From: Podospora pseudoanserina
Lineage: Eukaryota > Ascomycota > Sordariomycetes > Sordariales > Podosporaceae
Reading direction: 5' to 3'
Assembly: GCF_035222485.1 (NCBI RefSeq)
Contig: NC_085925.1
Span: forward strand, 806,001 to 870,000
DNA length: 64,000 bases
Numbering within the stretch: the stretch's first letter is position 1; every line of letters starts with the position of its first letter. Below, one piece after another: positions 62,077 through 64,000 of this stretch. The translations under genes were made by a program, and so were the position numbers. Below the pieces are notes generated by a model, which was not told the DNA's origin, searched no databases, and saw nothing but the letters and a program-made list of their open reading frames with translations.

Positions 62077-62340
62077 GCGGTTTTTGACCCTGTGAAACCT
62101 AGGGTGGTGAATCTACGGTGGGGCGAGGGGGAGGGATGGTGGGATTCTGGGGGTTTGTGAGGATGATTGGATGGTTCAATGTCCGGTCAGGCTTCAGACA
62201 CGAGTATGGATATGGCACGGCTTTCATGGTTTCTTTTCCTTTTTTTGCTTCTTCTTGAATTTCCCCCGGAATAGCAATGATTAGATGTGTACATAAATCT
62301 AGGGCTGGGTGGGGGGAGGAAACTTGCTTGATCCTGTAGA

Positions 62341-63621
62341 CTAGTTTGTAATAGACGAAGAGACGTACACGTCAAAAACGACGTGCCAGACATCCGGGGC
62401 GTAAGTCTTGACCATCTCGACGTGTTCAACATTGGCTTTGAGGGTGGCGTCTTGGCTTTCAGAACACCAGCCGTCAAACAACCCCTGGATCTGGGCTTTT
62501 CGCGTCTCGATATCCTTGACCCCGACATTCTCATGGAGATGAAGCCAGCCTCCTTCCTGTTTTGACGACGGCGACGGTGCAGCAAACCCTTGCACTAGGA
62601 TGTCGAACGAGTCCTTCCATACCGGCTCACTAGTGGGCAAGAAACCGCAGTTGACATGCCTCACTTTGGGCTTCTCCTCCTCGCCAAGCTCAGCTATACG
62701 ACGGGCCGCATGCCGGTTGTCTTCCTGAAAGACGATGATTTGTTCCTCAGCCCCCGCTGTCAGCTGCTTTGTCGGTCTGCCCAGGTCTTCTGGGGTTGTG
62801 ATGACCCTGACGGTGAATTTGTTGGCCAGGGCACCTCTTCGGAGACCTTCAACGCTCCAGGGGTTGAGCTCCCAGCAGAGGACCTTCAATCCGAGGCGGG
62901 CGTAGGAGAAGACAAAGTAGCCGATTCCGGCGTAGAGGTCGATGGCGTAGCCGTTGTTGAGGGTAGCGGGGGGGATGTAGCGGTGGGGGCGGAGGGGGGG
63001 GGAGCCGAGGGGGATGGTGGAGTGGAAGGATAGAAGGCGGGCTTTTTCCTTGATGTTGCCGCGGGAGAACATTGTGTGTAAGGGGGCCCAGGTTTGGGTG
63101 AGGGAGTTTTGTTTCGTTGAGACCCAGAGGCTGGAGGGGAAGGAGGGGGAGGTGGGGGAGCCGAAGGAGCCATGGAGGGGGTGGAGGCCGGTGGGGGAGC
63201 GGAGGATGTTTTCTTCTTGTTGATCGGATTGGAGAAGGGGGATGCCTTCGTTTATGGCGAGGTGGGTGAGGGGTGCTTTTGGTGGAGAGAGTTGATCGAG
63301 GATGGATGTCCATAGGTCTTCTTTTTGGGAGGTTGAGAGAGAGGTGAGGAGGGAGGGCCAGGGTTCGGAGGTGAAGCTGCCGCTTGGGAGGAGGACCATG
63401 GGTTCGTAAACTACCCAACGTTTTGGAGCCGAGCCTACAAGATTCTGCTGAACTTCTTCGAGTGTTGAGGCCCCTGTGTTTTGCTTGAGCAAATCCAGGA
63501 GAGTTGATGGTAGTGAGTTGAGCCAGGGCGTGATGGCCAGTGAGATGGGACTCTCCTTCTTTTTGGGTGGCCGGTCCACGGCTTGCGCCTTGAGATGTTG
63601 AGTTATCACTGTGTCTGTCAT
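62341..63621 (-). CDS. TRM12: tRNA wybutosine-synthesizing protein 2 (Tyw2/Trm12)
   Basis: Intronless, 426 residues. The N-terminal 170 residues are divergent. Conserved blocks follow: TMFSRGNIKEKAR (183-195), the SAM-binding DLYAGIGYFVFSYARLG (228-244), CWELNPWSVEGLRRG (249-263), an acidic QEDNRHA segment and a final GGWLHLHENVGVKD block. This is the Trm5/Tyw2 class-I fold. Tyw2 transfers the alpha-amino-alpha-carboxypropyl group of SAM to C7 of the wyosine precursor (imG-14) at position 37 of cytosolic tRNA-Phe. The WELNPWSVEG form of the motif, in place of the Trm5 version, separates it from the m1G methyltransferase. Ppm2/Tyw4, which finishes the same pathway, is at 7.8-11 kb. The gene is convergent with the SSP120-like gene, with 264 bp between stops. 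Confidence 0.95.
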   Translation of the reverse strand: MTDTVITQHLKAQAVDRPPKKKESPISLAITPWLNSLPSTLLDLLKQNTGASTLEEVQQNLVGSAPKRWVVYEPMVLLPSGSFTSEPWPSLLTSLSTSQKEDLWTSILDQLSPPKAPLTHLAINEGIPLLQSDQQEENILRSPTGLHPLHGSFGSPTSPSFPSSLWVSTKQNSLTQTWAPLHTMFSRGNIKEKARLLSFHSTIPLGSPPLRPHRYIPPATLNNGYAIDLYAGIGYFVFSYARLGLKVLCWELNPWSVEGLRRGALANKFTVRVITTPEDLGRPTKQLTAGAEEQIIVFQEDNRHAARRIAELGEEEKPKVRHVNCGFLPTSEPVWKDSFDILVQGFAAPSPSSKQEGGWLHLHENVGVKDIETRKAQIQGLFDGWCSESQDATLKANVEHVEMVKTYAPDVWHVVFDVYVSSSITN

Positions 63622-64000
63622 CTTGAGCTATCCTAGGCCTCAATTATCTGATCAAAGGTTGAAAGGTGACAGAAAGTATGAATTGTGAGCTTGTAAGTCG
63701 CAAACACAAGTTCTTATAAGACCTGCTTTTGTGCGCTCGGATCCACTGTTAGGTGATGCCAAGTTTTGTAAGGAAAAAACAGTTGGCTTGACTCACTGCC
63801 TTAACATTGACGCTGCAAGGCTTGATCCGCTCAGATTTTTACGTACAATTACCTGAGAATTAGATTTAGAAAGAAAAGACAAGGACTTTGCACGCTGATG
63901 AGCCTGTTATCATTGAGCCATCTCGGTTGCTGGCAGCAAAGCCAAGTTTGAGAATCATTTCCCAGCAACTCCAACATCAATCCCATAAGCCCGATTAGCT
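63622..64000. other. Upstream region of TRM12 to the window edge
   Basis: About 380 bp with moderate A/T content; it is the promoter side of TRM12. No further gene or clear TATA element can be supported. Confidence 0.5.

Overview
The window looks like a piece of a filamentous ascomycete chromosome, most likely Sordariomycetes and close to Sordariales. The reasons are: short GT..AG introns (48-186 bp) with CTAAC/CTGAC-type branch sites; C- or G-ending codons; a protein set typical of Pezizomycotina (stomatin-type SPFH protein, Ppm2/Tyw4 with a JmjC tail, Spb4, Dgk1, Kxd1, Sec18, Ssp120); and one intronless tRNA-Gly. No bacterial, CRISPR or phage feature is visible, and I saw no open reading frame of a transposon or retroelement. 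The species assignment is inference.

Layout. 0-31.5 kb is ordinary, gene-dense euchromatin: a truncated secreted-protein gene (-), a stomatin-like SPFH gene (-), an Mch1-type MFS transporter (+), Ppm2/Tyw4 (+), the mitochondrial phosphate carrier (+), the Spb4 DEAD-box helicase (-), Dgk1 (+), Kxd1 (+, after a 4.3 kb gap), an RGG-box protein (-), a lipocalin-like unknown (+), a CIR_N/SR-type protein (-), Sec18/NSF (+) and a tRNA-Gly(GCC). From 31.5 to 55.48 kb (about 24 kb) I can support no protein gene. The right part of this gap is the long promoter/leader of a four-finger C2H2 transcription factor (55.48-57.17 kb), which is surrounded by microsatellites. After another 4 kb gap come an Ssp120-like EF-hand secretory protein (+) and Tyw2/Trm12 (-).

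How the genes relate. Most are unconnected housekeeping genes: vesicle fusion and endolysosomal transport (Sec18, Kxd1, Ssp120), RNA processing (Spb4, the CIR_N protein), lipid phosphorylation (Dgk1) and mitochondrial Pi import. One functional link stands out: Tyw2/Trm12 and Ppm2/Tyw4 act in the same tRNA-Phe wybutosine pathway and lie about 51 kb apart.

The clearest structure that gene names do not explain is compositional. In nearly every gene, on either strand, the coding strand is C-rich in its 5' part and becomes G-rich in its 3' part, often with an abrupt switch. Other points of note are a frameshift at a G7 run in the last helix of the Mch1 gene, the 24 kb gene-free interval, a 160-codon stop-free leader ahead of DGK1, a 41-base T tract just after the KXD1 stop codon, and dense simple repeats around the zinc-finger gene. 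I did not find a convincing previously undescribed system. Coordinates of spliced genes come from reading splice signals and checking that the joined reading frames close.
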